Assembly (NCBI GenBank): GCA_029050385.1 | Contig: JAIDMV010000320.1 | Span: 1 to 5,154 of the forward strand | Source: Anaeroplasmataceae bacterium | GTDB lineage: Bacteria; Bacillota_I; Bacilli_A; Acholeplasmatales; Anaeroplasmataceae | Direction of reading: 5' to 3' | Length of the DNA stretch: 5,154 nucleotides | Shown: one piece after another, positions 3,696 through 5,154 of the stretch | Layout of the letters: each line of letters starts with the position of its first letter | How positions within the stretch are numbered: the first letter of the stretch is position 1 | Translations under genes and position numbers: made by a program | Notes under the pieces: generated by a model | Database searches by the model: none | What the model saw: only the letters and a program-made list of their open reading frames with translations | Told to the model about the DNA's origin: nothing

Positions 3696-5154
3696 TGTAG
3701 GTATCTATTGTCGTCTTTCTAAAGATGATAACAAAGGAACCGAATCTAACTCAATCACCAGCCAAAAAGAAAGCCTAACCGACTATGTAAAACGACAAGG
3801 ATGGTTTTTACATAAAGTATATATTGATGACGGATATTCTGGAGTATCCTTTGATAGACCCGCATTTAAGGATATGATTTCTGACATTGAAAAAGGATAT
3901 TTAAACTGTGTCGTAGTCAAAGATTTATCACGCCTAGGAAGAAACTATCTAGACAGTGGATATTACATAGAAAAATATTTTCCAGAACACAATATTCGAT
4001 TTGTTGCGGTGAATGATTCCCTAGATTCAATAGATGGAGAAAATGATTTTGGACCCTTTAAAAATATTATCAATGAATGGTATGCTAAAGACATTTCAAA
4101 GAAGATAAAATTTAGCTTTAATACAAAAGCTAAACAAGGAAACTTAATTCAAGGCTTTGCTCCATATGGTTATGTAAAAGCTAAAGATTCTTTAGATTTT
4201 GAAATTGATGAAGAAGCAGCCAAAGTCATCACATATATCTTCAAAAGCAGCTATAATAAAATCCCTGCTAAAGAAGTTATTGATACCTTGAAAAAGAATA
4301 AGGTCTATATACCAGGATATTATAATTATATTAAAAAGAATGTATGTAAAGAAAAATATGATTACATCAGTGAGGAAAAGAAATATGCTTGGGACTACTG
4401 GAAGCTAGATAGTATTCTTACAAACGCAATCTATGTTGGTACATTAATCAATTTTAAAAAACGAAAAGTAAGCTTTAGAAGTAAAAAATTAATTCCTAAT
4501 GATCCATCCAAAATTTTGAAGATAGAAAATCGTTTTCCAGCAATTATATCTAAAGAAATGTTTGCTGCAGTTCAAGAAATCAGAAGCTCTAAATTTAGAG
4601 CTTCAAGAGGAGAACATAAAGAATTCTCTAATTTGATTTATTGTGGAGATTGTGGAAGAAAAATAATTCTTAGACGACAATCCAAAAGTAAAGAGCATTA
4701 TTTTTATTGTGCTAAGGAAACAAAAGGCTGTGGAGGACATTATATTCCCTTGACAGTTTTACAAGATTTAATCTTGAAGGATTTTAAGGATTTACAAAGC
4801 TTCATTTCTTCAGCTCCTAAAGAAATCCTTATTTCAAAATTAAATCAAATCAATCAACAAAAAAATAGCGATCAAATCGCCATTTACCAAAAAGAAAATA
4901 CAAAACATGAAAAGCGTCTAAACCATCTAACCGATTTAATGAAAAAGCTGTTAGATACCTATACTTCAGGAATATTACCTGATGAGGCTTATCAGTCTAT
5001 GATGAAGGACTATAAAAAAGAATATGATGAACTATTTGGTCATTCGAAAATCTTGAAAACAAAAATAGAGAATGCCAAGTCATTTGCTGATGAAAAGTCG
5101 AGTGAACAACAATTAAGCTTCATATTAAGTATAGACTGTCTCTTATACCCCTCT
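3649..5154 (+). CDS. Large serine recombinase (site-specific integrase/excisionase), 3' end beyond window
   Basis: This enzyme cuts and rejoins DNA at attachment sites through a 5'-phosphoserine link, integrating or excising a mobile element. The window holds 502 uninterrupted codons. The resolvase catalytic domain (about 15-165) has YCRLS (20-24) with nucleophile Ser24 (codon 3718-3720) and Arg22, DDGYSG (60-65), FDRP with Arg70, and DLSRLGRN (92-99) with Arg95 and Arg98. AKDISKKI (146-153) and GFAPYGY (169-175) lead into the recombinase DNA-binding domain (to about 290). A zinc ribbon follows with Cys332, Cys335, Cys354 and Cys361, then a Lys/Glu/Gln-rich predicted coiled coil (about 395-485). 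ATG 3649 is the only usable start: an in-frame TAG directly precedes it and no ATG, GTG or TTG lies between it and the catalytic serine. AGGAGG (3631-3636) is 12 nt upstream, longer than optimal, which fits coupling to the overlapping small ORF. The family usually continues a little further, so the gene is truncated by the window and need not be broken. Confidence 0.93.
   Translation, partial: MNLELNHHQSLIELYNVGIYCRLSKDDNKGTESNSITSQKESLTDYVKRQGWFLHKVYIDDGYSGVSFDRPAFKDMISDIEKGYLNCVVVKDLSRLGRNYLDSGYYIEKYFPEHNIRFVAVNDSLDSIDGENDFGPFKNIINEWYAKDISKKIKFSFNTKAKQGNLIQGFAPYGYVKAKDSLDFEIDEEAAKVITYIFKSSYNKIPAKEVIDTLKKNKVYIPGYYNYIKKNVCKEKYDYISEEKKYAWDYWKLDSILTNAIYVGTLINFKKRKVSFRSKKLIPNDPSKILKIENRFPAIISKEMFAAVQEIRSSKFRASRGEHKEFSNLIYCGDCGRKIILRRQSKSKEHYFYCAKETKGCGGHYIPLTVLQDLILKDFKDLQSFISSAPKEILISKLNQINQQKNSDQIAIYQKENTKHEKRLNHLTDLMKKLLDTYTSGILPDEAYQSMMKDYKKEYDELFGHSKILKTKIENAKSFADEKSSEQQLSFILSIDCLLYPS

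Noticed and set aside
3601..5154. Possible frameshift or decay in the recombinase
   Set aside because: All 502 codons from 3649 read without a stop and every catalytic and zinc-binding residue expected is present. The missing end is due to the window edge.
1..5154. CRISPR array, rRNA or tRNA gene, or complete insertion sequence
   Set aside because: No regularly spaced repeats, no RNA-gene signatures and no transposase other than the serine recombinase were seen on either strand.

Overview
The window is AT-rich with Firmicutes-type promoters (TTGACA / TATAAT-like), strong AGGAGG-type ribosome binding sites and short hairpin-plus-U-run terminators. This suggests a low-GC Firmicute, probably a clostridium or relative. 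That is inferred from composition and gene style; nothing in the sequence names the organism. All well-supported genes read on the + strand.

Left part (1-3066): a compact two-gene restriction-modification system. A promoter at 170-198, overlapped by a 15-bp direct repeat, drives a C5 cytosine DNA methyltransferase (240-1532). This enzyme carries an excisionase/MerR-type helix-turn-helix at its N-terminus. A hairpin terminator follows. Its 3' half and U-run are shared with an extended -10 promoter for the second gene (1601-3034), which encodes the presumed partner restriction endonuclease. A second terminator closes the unit at 3039-3066. The endonuclease is the most remarkable object here. 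By hand alignment it is a tandem duplication of one ~235-residue PD-(D/E)XK-like subunit. The C-terminal copy keeps the likely catalytic residues (E246, D312, K324), and the N-terminal copy has lost all three (Q12, Q74, R86). It looks like a natural single-chain pseudo-dimer with one dead active site.

Middle part (3067-3539): about 470 bases without a firm gene but rich in structure. It holds a 36-bp imperfect palindrome around a 2-bp centre, a possible 38-codon minus-strand ORF, a tiny leader ORF, a ~93-nt nested hairpin with a competing alternative stem, and a hairpin that would hide the ribosome binding site of the next gene.

Right part (3540-5154): a 51-codon small ORF overlaps by 47 bases the start of a large serine recombinase. 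The recombinase is open for 502 codons and is cut by the window end. The overlap and the hairpins suggest that recombinase production is held low and translationally coupled.

Taken together this looks like one end of a mobile element, in which a site-specific serine recombinase moves a DNA segment that carries a restriction-modification system as cargo. The element boundaries are not proven in this window.
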